From assembly GCF_030445035.2 (NCBI RefSeq), contig NC_080683.1, positions 114,375,225-114,439,224 on the forward strand: a stretch of 64,000 nt of DNA, written 5' to 3'. A program made the translations under genes and the position numbers. Position 1 is the stretch's first letter, and the number at the start of each line of letters is the position of its first letter. The notes under the pieces were generated by a model. It did not search any database. It saw nothing but the letters and a program-made list of their open reading frames with translations, and was not told the DNA's origin. This DNA comes from Dasypus novemcinctus (Eukaryota; Chordata; Mammalia; Cingulata; Dasypodidae). Positions 9,882 to 22,416 of the stretch are shown piece by piece.

Positions 9882-12800
9882 ATGGCTACCATAAATAACT
9901 CTCTAAACGTAATAACACTGAATGTCAACGGATTAAACTCACCTATCAAAAGATTCAGACTGGGACACTGGATAAGGAAATACGACCCATCTATATGCTG
10001 CCTACAAGAGACACATCTTAGACCCAGAGACTCATGGAGGTTGAAAGTGAATGGCTGGAAAACAATCATACAAGCAAACAACAACCAAAAAAAGGCAGGA
10101 GTAGCTATATTAATATCAGACAAAATAGACTTTAAATGCGAAACAATTGTGAGAGACAAAGAAGGATACTATATTTTAGTGAAAGGGACAATTTGTCAAG
10201 AAGATCGAACAATCATAAATATTTATGCTCCTAACAAGGGCGCCTCTAAATATGTGAGGCAAACGCTGGAAAAACTAAGTGAAAGAATAGATGCATCTAC
10301 AATTATAGTGGGGGATTTTAATACACCACTATCAACTCTGGACAGAACATCTCAAAAGAGAATCACTAAAGAAACAAAACATTTGAACAGTATATTAGAA
10401 GAGCTGGATCTAATAGACATATATAGATCATTACACCCAAACACAGCAGGATATACATTTTTCTCAAACGCACATGGAACATTCTCCAAGATTGACCATA
10501 TGCTAGGCCACAAAGAAAGGCTTAATGAATTCAGAAAGATCGAAAACATACAAAACAATATCTCTGACCACAGTGGAGTCAAGCTGGAAATTTGCAAGGG
10601 ACAGAGACCCAGACTTCACACGACAATTTGGAAATTAAACAGCACACTCTTAGAAAAACAGTGGGTCAAAGAAGAAATCTCAAAAGAAATCAATGACTAC
10701 CTTGAATCAAATGATAATGATAACACAACATACCAAAATTTATGGGATGCAGCAAAAGCGGTACTGAGAGGGAAATTTATAGCCATAAATTCATATATCA
10801 AAAAAGAAGAAAGAGCAGAAATTGAAGAATTAACTGCACATTTGAAGGAATTAGAAAAACAACAACAAAGTAACCCAACAGGAAGAAGAAGGAAGGAAAT
10901 AACAAAGATAAGAGCAGAACTAAATGAAATAGAAAATAAGAAAGCACTTGAAAAAATAAACAAGACCAAGAGCTGGTTTTTTGAGAAGATCAACAAAATT
11001 GACAAACCTTTAGCGAGACTAACAAAGAAAAAAAGAGAAAAGATGCAAATACACAAAATAAGAAATGAGAAGGGTGATATCACCACTGACCCCACAGAAA
11101 TAAAGACTATCATAAGAGGATACTTTAAAAAACTATATTCCAACAAAAATGACAATTTAGAGGAAATGGACAAATTCCTAGAAATACATAAGCAGCCCAT
11201 ACTGACGAAAGAAGAAATTGATGATCTTAACAAACCAATCACAAGCAAAGAGATAGAATCAGTCATTAAAAATCTCCCAACTAAGAAGAGCCCAGGGCCA
11301 GACGGCTTCACAGGTGAATTCTACAAAACATTCCGGAAAGAACTAACACCAATCCTGTTGAAACTATTCCAAAAAATCGAAACAGAAGGAACACTGCCTA
11401 ATTCCTTCTATGATGCCAACATTACCCTAGTACCAAAGCCAAACAAAGACACCACAAGAAAGGAAAATTACAGACCAATTTCTCTAATGAACCTAGACGC
11501 AAAAATACTTAACAAAATACTTGCTAATCGTATTCAACAACACATTAAACGAATTATACACCATGACCAAGTGGGATTTATTCCAGGTATGCAAGGATGG
11601 TTCAACATAAGAAAATCAATCAATGTAATACACCATATAAACAGATTGAGAGAAAAAAACCACATGATTATATCTATAGATGCAGAAAAGGCATTTGACA
11701 AAATACAGCACCCCTTCCTGATAAAAACACTCCAAAAGATCGGAATACAAGGAAACTTTTTGAACATGATAAAGAGTATATATGAAAAACCTAAAGCCAA
11801 CATTGTTTACAATGGCGAAATCCTGAAATCCTTCCCTCTAAAATCAGGAACAAGACAAGGATGCCCATTGTCTCCGCTCCTATTTAACATTGTCTTGGAA
11901 GTACTGGCTCGAGCACTGAGACAAGAACCAGATATAAAAGGCATTCAAATTGGAAGGGAAGAAGTCAAAATTTCATTATTTGCAGATGACATGATCCTAT
12001 ATATAGAAAACCCTGCGAGATCTACAACAAAGCTCCTAGAACTCATAAATGAGTTTAGCAAAGTCGCAGGTTATAAGATCAATGCGCAAAAATCAGTAGC
12101 ATTTCTATACACCAATAATGAGCAAGATCAGGAGGAAATCAAGAAACAAATACCATTCACAATAGTAAATAAAAAAATCAAATACTTAGGAATAAATTTA
12201 ACTAAAGAGGTAAAAAACTTATACATCGAGAACTATACAAGATTGTTCAAGGAAATCAAAGAAGACCTAAATAAATGGAAGAATATTCCCTGTTCATGGA
12301 TAGGAAGACTGAATATTATTAAGATGTCTATCCTACCAAAACTGATCTACACATTCAACGCAATCCCAATAAAAATCAACACAGCCTTCTTTAAGGAACT
12401 AGAAAAACTAACTATGAAATTTATTTGGAATAAAAAGAGGCCCCGAATAGCCAAAGACATATTGAAAAAGAAAAAAAATAGGAGGAATCACACTTCCTGA
12501 CTTCAAAACATACTACAAAGCTACAGTAGTGAAAACAGCATGGTACTGGCATAAGGAGAGACACACAGACCAATGGAATCGAATTGAAAGTTCAGATATA
12601 GAACCTCATGTATATAGCCATATAATATTCGATAAAGCCACCAAACCCTCACAACTGGGAGAGAATGGCCTATTCAACAAATGGTGCCTGGAGAACTGGA
12701 TAGCTATATGTAGAAGAATGAAAGAGGATTACCATCTCACACCTTATACAAAGATCAACTCAAGATGGATCAAAGACCTAAATATAAGAGCCAAGACCAT

Positions 12801-13698
12801 AAAGACCTTAGAAAGCAGTGTAGGGAAACATCTACAGGACCTTGTAATAGGAAATGGCTTCATGAATATCACACCAAAAGCACGAGCAGCAAAAGAACAA
12901 ATAGATAAATGGGACTACCTCAAAATTAAAGCCTTCTGCACCTCAAAGGAGTTTGTCAAGAAAGTAAAAAGGGAACCCACACAATGGGAGAAAATATTTG
13001 GCAACCATATATCTGATAAGAGACTTATAACTTGCATATATAAAGAACTCATATATCTCGAAAACAAAAAGATAAACAACCCATTTAAAAAATGGGAAAA
13101 AGATTTAAACAGACACTTCTCCAAAGAAGAAATACAAATGGCTAAAAAGCACATGAAAAAATGCTCCAAATCCCTAGCTATCAGGGAAATGCAAATCAAA
13201 ACTACAATGAGATACCATCTTACTCCCATAAGATTGGCAGCCATGAAAAAAACAGTAGAATACAAATGCTGGAGAGGATGTGAAGAAAGGGGAACACTCA
13301 TCCATTGCTGGTGGGAATGCAGAAGGATCCAACCATTCTGGAGAACAGTTTGGCAGTTTCTCAAAAAATTATCCATAGATTTGCCATATGACCCAGCAAT
13401 ACCACTGCTGGGTATATACCCATCAGATCTGAAAACAAGGACACAAACCGATATATGTACACCAATGTTCATAGCAGCATTGTTCACCATCGCCAAAAGT
13501 TGGAATCAATCCAAAAGTCCATCAACAGATGAGTGGATCAATAAAATGTGGTATATACACACAATGGAATACTACTCAGCTGTAAGAACCAATACACTAC
13601 AATCGCACGTGATAACATGGATGAACCTTGAGAATCTTATGTTGAGTGAAGCAACCCAGGCATTGAAGGACAAATACTATATGACCTCAATGATATGA
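9882..13698 (+). pseudogene. L1 ORF2 endonuclease/reverse transcriptase, one frameshift (inner)
   Basis: ORF2 nicks target DNA and reverse-transcribes L1 RNA onto it. From ATG 9882 ([20 protein letters not shown]) the endonuclease residues fall at human positions: N14, E43, D145, N147, with KIDHMLG and SDHSG following. The reverse transcriptase has [26 protein letters not shown] and FADD, whose aspartates are codons 702 and 703. A C-terminal zinc-knuckle-like C-x3-C-x7-H-x4-C sits in [18 protein letters not shown]. The frame stops at 12500 because the A-rich stretch near 12470-12480 has lost 2 nt relative to the outer copy (18197-18204). Reading continues in the new frame to TGA 13696-13698. 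Otherwise it is open, about 1272 codons (human 1275). ORF2 reading frame is also open upstream back to 9786, overlapping the ORF1 end, but the Met at 9882 matches other copies. Confidence 0.93.
12466..12482 (+). other. 2-nt deletion frameshift in inner L1 ORF2
   Basis: In the outer copy the lysine-rich stretch reads GAAAAAGAAAAACGAAATTGG. The inner copy has a purer A-run that is 2 nt shorter before GGAGGAATC. This is the only frame break found in the 3.8 kb ORF2. It lies between the reverse transcriptase and the Cys-rich end. Slippage in an A-run, a sequencing or assembly error, or a true mutation are all possible. Confidence 0.8.
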
Positions 13699-13752
13699 AA
13701 TAAGTTAACTGCCTCAGAGAGCTAGAGTCTGGAAAAGTGGCTTACTGGAAAT

Positions 13753-13955
13753 CGGGGGGTGGAGGAAGGCTGTGAGTTAATGTCTGTAGGGGTGGAATCT
13801 GTGATGAGCTGGGGGTAAGTATGAGCACAAAGAAGGGACAAAATGGGGGCAAGGGGTTACCTTCGGGTGGGGTTTTCTGGGTTTGAGGGGGGCTGGGGAT
13901 GGGAAGAGGGGTAATATGGTCCAAGAAATAGGTGGGAGGGAGGGGCAACATACAA
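13753..13955 (+). other. Early 3'UTR G-rich block (possible G-quadruplex)
   Basis: Runs of three to six G recur at short spacing in the first 250 bases after ORF2. The same block lies at about 240-350 in the first L1 and 19557-19700 in the outer L1. G-rich, quadruplex-forming 3'UTR tracts are known in other mammalian L1s. Folding here is inferred from the G-runs only. Confidence 0.5.
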
Positions 13956-16146
13956 ACATGGGAGAGTGCCAGAAGTTCATTGAGAACTAAATGTTGAGTA
14001 AAACGTATCAAAGTATAAGTAGGAGGGTTACCTGGTTAGGACGCTCAGGGGGTATGGTCTGATGCGGGACGGACTCCGGAGGGAATAGCTGAAGGCTCAT
14101 TTTGCCAAGGTGGGTTCTACCATTGGGTGGGGTGGACCCATATCCTGGGGAAGACTAATGCCGTCGAATAGAGAGAACTGTATCTCTCGTGAGAAAGGAC
14201 GGCTCCCAGGGCATTAGATTGGCAGGCGTTGTGGGCCCTAAGGGGAGGGGAAAATAGACGTGCAATGGATGGAACAAAGGTAAATAAGGGGGCAAAAGAG
14301 GAGTTATGTGAGAGTACACGAGGATGAATATAAAACAGCTAATATTACACCAAAAACATATAGGGGACGACAGACTAATAATGAAAACCATAAGACAAAA
14401 CATAGGATAACTAAAAAATTTAGAAAACTGTACAACCTAAAGTATGGACCACATAGTAAGCACAAATGTTACCTTGTTTGAAAACTATAGTTTCGGAATC
14501 TGTACATCAGTTTCAGGAAATATGATATGAATAAGTTAAAAGATTATTGCTGTGGAAGGGAAAAGGTTTTATGGTGGATCTGGGGAAATACTGTATAATG
14601 TATATATGAATTTTGGTGATCTAAGACTCTTCTGAAACTGACATTATGTTGGGATTCACTTTACGGGAAGTTTTGGATCACAGAGTGGTTCAACAATGGC
14701 AGCGGAGGAATACTGATATGGGATGTTATTGACAGGATATATATGGTTGACAGGGAGTTATACAGGGCATATGCCCAAGGTATATGGTAATGTCTATATA
14801 TACTCATAGTGGAAACAATTAATAACAACAGCTAGGGGGGTACTGGGCTCCTGGCCGGGGGGTCACTGTTGTGGGCCCTGGGAGAGCAGCGGCAATCCTC
14901 CAGGTGCAACGGCAAGAACCAGGAAGGAAGGAGGGCCCAACAGTGGGCTCTTGATACTAATGGCTACACTTTTGAGCCTATGCACCTGCAATAAGAACAA
15001 GGCCTAGAGTAGCATTGTGCCTGGGGGTTTCCTCCTGACAGCCTTCATGTTACTCAAATGTGGCCACTCTCACAGCCAAACTCAGCGTGTAGATGTGATG
15101 CATTCCCCCCAGCGTGGGACACGACACCCGGGGATGAGCCTCCCTGGCACCGAGGGATCACTACCACATACCAGCTGAAGAAGCAACTAGAAAATGACCT
15201 TGAATTAAAGATTCAATGCGGAACAGCAGAATATACCTGTCTACATATAATAACATGACTTCGGGAAGCGGTTTGACCTAATGTAAGGGGGAAATGGAAA
15301 GGAGAAATGAGATTATAAGGCTGTGAGTCTCTAAAAAAGAGTCTGGAGGTTGTCAGAAGGACTACCCCTATGTACAACTGAACAGAGTCTAAGAGACAGA
15401 TAAGGTAGATACAACCCCAGGTATTGGTTCTTTTGAGGGATAAAGAGACCCACGGGTTCTATGGTCATGGCAGAAGGGGTTCACTGCCATGACAGATGGC
15501 CCTTCTTTGGAGCTGGTGTTTCTGCGTGATGGAAATGGACTCAGAGGGGATCTCTTTTCACAAGACTTGCATGCTACTTTATTGGAATTGTAGTTGGTGC
15601 TGGGTTTAAGATATATGTAGGGGATTTGAATCTCTGGACTGATAATATGACACCCAGGCCCAGAGCCTCAACAGACTTCAGCTCCTACACTTTGACTTAT
15701 TGGACTTACTCCACTCAGCTAACATCGAGTTGAAGAAGGTCAACCACCACAACATGGAGCCTAGAGTGTCTACAACTAGAAGCAGGAAGAGTGCATCCAG
15801 TATCCATGTGCAATCTAAGCCATCACTTGACATAGGTGTGCAATGGACACAACCAATCCAATGTCCACAGAGAAAATGTGGAATGGGTGTGGGAACGGTA
15901 GCCATGGGGGCTGCTGGGTGTGGGGAACGGGAGGAAGAGATGAGATGTGGAGGCGTTTTCGGGACGTGGAGTCGTCCTTGATAGTGCTTCACGGACAATT
16001 ACGGGACACTGTAGATCCCCCCAGGGCCCACTGGATGGAACGTGAGAGAGTCTGGGCTATGATGTGGACCATTGACTATGGAGTGCAGTGATGCTCAGAG
16101 ATGAACTTACCAGGTGCAATGGATGTATCACGATGATGGGAGAGAG

Positions 16147-16195
16147 TGTTGCTGTGGGGGGAGTGGGGGGCGGGGGCGGTGGGGTTAAATGGGAC
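16147..16195 (+). other. Terminal 3'UTR G-rich tract (possible G-quadruplex)
   Basis: Contains GGGGGG, GGGGGGCGGGGGCGG and GGGG within about 45 bases shortly before the A-tail. Equivalent tracts sit at 2910-2930 (weaker) and 23140-23175 (stronger) in the other two young L1 copies. Confidence 0.55.
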
Positions 16196-16280
16196 CTCAT
16201 ATATTTTTTTAATTGTAATTAAAAATAATAATAATAAATAAATATTAAAAAAAATAAAAATTAAAAAAAAAAAAAAAAAA

Positions 16281-16291
16281 GAAATCATACA
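16281..16291. repeat. Target-site duplication, right copy, inner L1
   Basis: An exact second copy of GAAATCATACA. The outer ORF2 continues directly after it. Confidence 0.95.
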
Positions 16292-19200
16292 AAACATTAT
16301 CTCTGACCACAGTGGAGTCAAGCTGGAGATTTGCAAGGGACAGAAGCCCAGATTTCACACCACGATTTGGAAATTAAACAGCACAGAAAAACAGTGGGTC
16401 AAAGAGGAAATCTCAAAAGAAATCAATGACTACCTTGAAACAAATGATAATGATAACACAACATACCAAAATTTATGGGATGCAGCAAAAGCAGTACTGA
16501 GAGGGAAGTTTATAGCCATAAATTCATATATCAAAAAAGAAGAAAGAGCAAAAATTAAAGAACTAACTGCACAGTTGAAGGAATTAGAAAAACAACAACA
16601 AAGTAACCCAACAGGAAGAAGGAAGGAAATAACAAAGATAAGAGCAGAACTAAATGAAATAGAAAATAAGAAAGCACTTGAACAGATAAACAAGACCAAG
16701 AGTTGGTTTTTTGAGAAGATTAACAAAATTGACAAACCTTTAGCAACACTAACAAAGAAAAAAAGAGAGAAGATGCAAATACATAAAATAAGAAATGAGA
16801 AAGGTGATATCACCACTGACCCCACAGAAATAAAGACTATCATAAGAGGATATTTTGAAAAACTATATTCCAACAAAAATGACAATCTAGAGGAATTGGA
16901 CAAATTCCTAGAAACACATAAGCAGCCCATATTGACGAAAGAAGAAATTGATGATCTTAACAAACCAATCACAAGCAGAGAGATAGAATCAGTTATTAAA
17001 AATCTCCCAACTAAGAAGAGCCCAGGGCCAGATGGCTTCACAGGTGAATTCTACAAAACATTCCGGAAAGAACTGACACCAATCCTGCTGAAACTATTCC
17101 AAAAAATCGAAACAGAAAGAACATTACCCAACTCCTTCTATGATGCCAACATTACCCTAGTACCAAAGCCAAACAAAGACATCACAAGAAAGGAAAATTA
17201 CGGACCAATTTCTCTAATGAACCTAGATGCAAAAATACTTAACAAAATACTTGCTAATCATATTCAACAACACATTAAACGTATTATACACCACGACCAA
17301 GTGGTATTCATCCCAGGTATGCAAGGATGGTTCAACATAAGAAAATCAATCAACGTAATACACCATATAAACAGATTGAAGGAAAAAAATCACATGATTA
17401 TATCTATTGATGCAGAAAAAGCATTTGACAAAATACAACACCCTTTCTTGATAAAAACACTCCAAAAGATTAGAATACAAGGAAATTTTTTGAACATGAT
17501 AAAGAGTATATATGAAAAACCTAAAGCCAATATTGTTTACAATGGAGAAATCCTAGACTCCTTCCCTCTAAACTCAGGAACAAGACAAGGATGCCCACTG
17601 TCTCCGCTCCTATTTAACATTGTCTTAGAAGTACTTGCTCGAGCACTGAGGCAAGAACCAGAAATAAAAGGCATTCAAATTGGAAAGGAAGAAGTCAAAA
17701 TTTCATTATTTGCAGATGACATGATCCTATACATAGAAAACCCAGAGAGATCTACAACGAAGATTCTAGAACTCATAAATGAGTTTAGTAAAGTCGCAGG
17801 TTATAAGATCAATGCGCAAAAATCAGTAGCATTTCTGTACACCAATAATGAGCAAGATCAGGAGGAAATCAAGAAACAAATACCATTCACAATAGTAAAT
17901 TAAAAAATCAAATACTTAGGAATAAATTTAACTAAAGAGGTAAAGAACTTATACACCGAGAACTATACAAGATTGTTCAAGGAAATCAAAGAAGACCTAA
18001 ATAAATGGAAGACTATTCCTTGTTCATGGATAGGAAGACTGAACATTATTAAGATGTCTATCCTACCAAAACTGATCTACACATTCAATGCAATCCCAAT
18101 AAAAATCAACGCAGCCTTCTTTAAGGAACTAGAAAAACTAACTATGAAATTTATTTGGAAAGGAAAGAGACCCCGAATAGCCAAAGACATACTGAAAAAG
18201 AAAAACGAAATTGGAGGAATCACACTACCTGACTTCAAAACATACTACAAAGCTATGGTGGTGAAAACAGCATGGTATTGGCATAAGGAGAGACACATAG
18301 ACCAATGGAATCGAATTGAAAGCTCTGATATAGAACCTCACATATACAGCCACATAATATTCGATAAAGCCACCAAACCCTCTCAACTGGGAGAGAGTGG
18401 CCTATTCAACAAATGGTGTCTGGAGAACTGGATAGCCATATGTAGAAGAATGAAAGAGGATTACCATCTCACACCTTATACAAAGATCAACTCAAGATGG
18501 ATCAAAGACCTAAATATAAGAGCCAAGACCATAAAAACCTTAGAAAGCAGTGTAGGGAAACATCTACAGAACCTTGTAATAGGAAATGGATTTATGAATA
18601 TCTCACCAAAAGCACGAGCAGCAAAAGAACTAATAGATAAATGGGACTTCCTCAAAATTAAAGCCTTCTGCACCTCAAAGGAGTTTGTCAAGAAAGTAAA
18701 AAGGGAGTCCACACAGTGGGAGAAAATATTTGGCAATCATATATCTGATAAGAAACTTATAACTTGCATATATAAAGAACTCCTATATCTTGAAAATAAA
18801 AAGATAAACAACCCATTTAAAAAATGGGAAAAAGACTTAAACAGACACTTCTCTGAAGAAGAAATACAAATGGCAAAAAAGCACATGAAAAAATGTTCCA
18901 AATCTCTAGCTATCAGGGAAATGCAAATCAAAACTACAATGAGATACCATCTTACACCCATAAGATTGGCAGCTATGAAAAAAACAGAAGAATACAAGTG
19001 CTGGAGAGGATGTGAAGGAAGGGGAACACTCATCCACTGCTGGTGGGAATGCAGAAGGATCCAACCATTCTGGAGGACAGTATGGCGGTTTCTCAAAAAA
19101 CTAGCCATAAATTTGCCATATGACCCAGCAATACCACTGCTGGGTATATACCCAGCAGAACTGAAAACAAGGACACAAACCGATATATGTACACCAATGT

Positions 19201-19426
19201 TCATAGCAGCATTGTTCACTATTGCCAAAAGTTGGAATCAACCCAAATGCCCATCAACAGATGAGTTGATCAATAAAATGTGGTATATACACACAATGGA
19301 ATACTACTCGGCTGTAAGAACACACTACAAACACATGTGATAACATGGATGAATCGTGAGAACCTTATGTTGAGTGAAGCAACCCAGACATTGAAGGACA
19401 AATACTACATGACCTCAATGATATGA
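16292..19426 (+). pseudogene. L1 ORF2 3' part, outer element (RT to C-terminus, broken)
   Basis: Continuation of the outer ORF2. It starts with the end of the endonuclease domain ([10 protein letters not shown]), has an in-frame 6-nt loss near 16383 and then the reverse transcriptase with [14 protein letters not shown] and FADD intact. A single A-to-T change turns the AAA codon at 17901-17903 into TAA. The frame is open again from there to 19340, including the Cys-rich [19 protein letters not shown] 4-nt loss near 19320 shifts the last 30 or so codons, and the ancestral stop is at 19424-19426. With N147I and the nested insertion, at least four independent lesions make this copy dead. Confidence 0.92.
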
Positions 19427-21680
19427 AATAAACAAGCTGCCCTAGATAGCAAGAGACTGAACGATAGGCTTACAGGAAATCGGAGGGTGGAGGAAGGATA
19501 TGAGCCGATGTCTGCAGGGGTGGAATTTAAGACGAGATGGTGGTAAGTATGAACACAAAGAAGAGATAAAAGGGGGGCAAGGGGTTGCCTTTGGTTGGGG
19601 CTTTGCGGGTTTGAGGGTGGCTGGGGAGGGACAGATGGGTAACATTGCCCAAAAGTGGGGGGAGGGTGGGGTAGCATACGAACACAGGAGAGGGTCAGGT
19701 GTTGGTGGAGAGTAAAATGCCGAGAAAATCATATCAAAATATAATAAAGAGGGTTACCTGTTTAGAATGCTCGGAGGGGAGGGTCTGATGCAGGACGGGC
19801 TACTGGGGAATGTCTAAATGCTCATTCTGCCAGAGTGGGTGACACCATGGGGTAGAAACCCAAGTAGTGAGAGTGGGGGTGGACCCACATCCTGGGGAGG
19901 ACTAATGCCATCAAATAGAGGGAACTGTATCCCTCGAGAGAAAGGTTGGCTCCCAGGACATTGGGGCAGTTGAGCAAGTTAGGCCCTGAACACAATTCCA
20001 TCTATCTCTGGAAGTGGCTCCTCAGGAAACGGAGGTTGGCTGTCACTGTGGGCACCAAGGTGGAAGGGAAAATGGACGTTAAATGTGTGGAACCAAGGTA
20101 AATGGGGGGTAAGAGAGGAGTTTCTTGAGAGTACACAAGGATGGATATAAAACATGTAATATTACACCATAATATATAGGAGATGACAGACTGATAATGT
20201 AAACCATAATGTAAAACATAGGATAACTAAGAATGTAAAGAACTGTGTATCCTAAAGTATGCACCATAATGTAAGCACAGATGTCACCTTGTTAGAAAGC
20301 TAATGTCTCAGACTCTGTACATCACGTTAAGTAAATATGATGTGAATAGGGTATAAGAGTATCGCTGTGGAAGGAAAAAGGTTTTGTGGTGGATGTATGG
20401 GAGTGCTGTATATTATATATAGGCATTGCTGTGGTCTAGGACTCCTGTGAAGAGAAGCTGAATAATTAGGGGGAAAAAAAAAAAAAAAGGAAAAAGATAG
20501 GATGTAGAATTTTTTCAAGTCAACATTCTTTATCTAAGTTCTTTATCTAATTTTATCCAAGTTCTTTATCTAACCTTTAAACCCATCGCTATATGCCATT
20601 CCCTAGTAAGGGACCATGACATTATATTGGGCTTCAAATTTCGGGGAGTTCTGGATCACAGAGTGTTTCAACAATGGCAATGGAGGGATACTGGTATGGG
20701 TTACCAATGACAGGTGATATATGGCTGACAGGGAGCTGTACAGAACATATGTCCAGGGTGCATGGTAATGTTTGGATATACTCATAGTGGCAACAATTAA
20801 AAACCACAGCAGGGGGGGTACTGGGTTCCTGGCCAGTGGTGCTCTGTCGTGGTCCCTAGGGGAGCAGCGACAGTCTCCCAGGTACAGTGGCAGGGACCGG
20901 AAGGGAGTGAGGGTTCAACAGTGAGCCCCTGATGCTAATGACTATGCTTGCGAGCTGATAAGCCTAAAATAAGAACAAGGCCTAGAGCAGCATTGTGCCT
21001 GGGAATTTCCTCCTGTCAGCCTTCATGTTACTCAAATGTGGCCAGTCTCGAAGCCAAACTCAGCATGTAAATGCAATGCCTTCCCCCCAGTGTGGGACAT
21101 GACACCCGGGGATGAGCCTCCCTGGCACCGAGGGACCACTATCAACTACCAACTGATGATGCAACTGGAAAATGACCTTATACGGAAGGTTCAATGCGGA
21201 TCAGCAGAATATCCCTGTCTACATAAAATAACATGACTTTAAAATGCTGTTTGACCTAATGTAAGGGGGAAATGGAAAGGAGAAATGAGTTTATATGGCT
21301 ACGAGTTTCTAAAAAAGAGTCTGGAGGCTGTCAGAAGGATTGCCCTCATGCACAACTGAGCAGAGTCAGAGAGACAGATAAAGCAGATACAACCCCCAGA
21401 TATTGGTTCCTTTGAGGGCTAAAGAGACCCATGGGAGTTATGGTCATGGCCGATGGGGTTAACTACCAGGTCAGATGGCTCCTCTTTGGAAAGGGTGTTT
21501 ATGTGTGATGAATCTGGACTCAGACGGGATCTTCCTTCATAAGACTTTCATGCTAATGTGCTGGAGGTGCAGTTAATGTTGGGGTTTAAGATATATTTAG
21601 GGGATTTGAATCTCTGGACTGACAATGTGATAGCCAGGTCCTGCGGCGGCTTGCTCAGTCGGTGGCGGTGGGGGTGCTCT

Positions 21681-21698
21681 GCCCCACATTGGGCACCA
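21681..21698 (-). promoter_or_regulatory. Primer binding site, tRNA-Lys type (decayed)
   Basis: The minus strand reads TGGTGCCCAATGTGGGGC. As I recall it, the tRNA-Lys1,2 primer site of betaretroviruses differs at two positions, each explained by a C-to-T change in a CpG. It lies 2 nt past the LTR end, the standard retroviral spacing. Confidence 0.75.
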
Positions 21699-21854
21699 GC
21701 TGTGGCGGCTTGCTCGGTTGGTAGAGGTGGGGTCTGGCTGCGGACGAGGGGTTGGTCCAGCTCTGGACGAGGGGTCGGTCCCGCTTGGGACGAGGGGTCG
21801 GTCCGGCAGCAGACGAGGGATCGGTCTCACAAGGGGTTGCGCGGTTCGGCTGAC

Positions 21855-21938
21855 GGGGTCGCCCGGAGAAGCCGGCGACGAAGGGGTCGCCCGGAGAAGC
21901 CGGCGACGAAGGGGTCGCCCGGAGAAGCAGGCGACGAA
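21855..21938 (-). repeat. 28-bp tandem repeats (three copies) in LTR R/U5
   Basis: GGGGTCGCCCGGAGAAGC starts at 21855, 21883 and 21911. The first two units are identical over 28 bp and the third differs slightly. Very CpG-rich. Confidence 0.85.
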
Positions 21939-22038
21939 CTGGGGACAAGGGAGGCCAGGCCCTTGTCGGGGGCTCTCAGGACTGGAGGGCGCACGGCAGA
22001 AAAACTACCGCGGAGACAAGGTAAACACGCAAGTCCAC

Positions 22039-22115
22039 TTTATTGAGGGAGAGGCAACAGTTTTATAGGGGCTGGGGAAGGCTGATTGGTCGAAGCCATG
22101 CCCTGTTCTGATTGG
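22039..22115 (-). promoter_or_regulatory. ERV LTR core promoter and poly(A) signal
   Basis: In minus-strand order: inverted CCAAT boxes (ATTGG on plus) at 22111-22115 and 22084-22088, TATAAAA at 22067-22061, and AATAAA at 22044-22039. Two more ATTGG motifs lie at 22170 and 22211. The close TATA to AATAAA spacing is typical of class-II LTRs and places the U3/R boundary near 22040. Activity is not known. Confidence 0.7.
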
Positions 22116-22239
22116 TTGCTGGCAAAAGGTCAGTGGGCGGTACTGGACGGGGGAGGGGTGGTGGTTAGGGATTGGCTGTCGCTGTTGCTGGGGGAAGGGG
22201 CAGGGTTTAGGGATTGGTGGCTGCTGTTGCTGGGGTGGA

Positions 22240-22416
22240 GGGCAGACTTGAGTTTCCCGCCCACGCCTGGCTATTGCTGCTGTCAGGGGGAGGGAAAAGG
22301 GCAGACTGGATTTTTCCCCCCACGCCTGGCTGTTGCTGCTGTCGGGGGAGGGGAAAAGGGCAGACTGGAACCTTCCGCCCTGCGCCTGCGCAGGGAGAAA
22401 GAAGAAGAAGGGTGCC
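22240..22416 (-). repeat. 59-bp tandem repeats in LTR U3
   Basis: GGGCAGACT starts at 22240, 22299 and 22358, an exact 59-bp period, with shared 'cccacgcctggct' and 'ttgctgctgtc' blocks. U3 tandem repeats often act as enhancers in retroviruses, which is inference here. Confidence 0.75.

Larger units (their letters stand above)
7382..16280 (+). mobile_element. Inner full-length LINE-1, nested in outer L1 ORF2
   Basis: Full-length L1 of 8.9 kb: 5'UTR 7382-8829, ORF1 8830-9801, ORF2 9882-13698 (one frameshift), 3'UTR 13699-16240, A-rich tail to 16280. The 11-bp target-site duplication is exact, and the tail is a long A-run preceded by AATAATAAT-type repeats, both signs of recent insertion. It is the youngest-looking autonomous element in the window. 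Confidence 0.95.
13699..16280 (+). repeat. Inner L1 3'UTR and A-tail
   Basis: A 2.55 kb 3'UTR homologous to 101-2994 and 19427-23250. Visible blocks: an early G-rich block (13750-13950); C-rich block 15105-15165 (CCCCCCAGCGTGGGACACG); terminal G-rich stretch 16147-16195 with several runs of four or more G; AT-rich end and A-tail. The minus strand of the G-rich blocks gives Pro-rich open frames, which are composition artefacts. Confidence 0.85.

Noticed and set aside
21855..21938. CRISPR-like array
   Set aside because: The 28-bp repeats are directly adjacent with no spacers; they are tandem repeats in a retroviral LTR.
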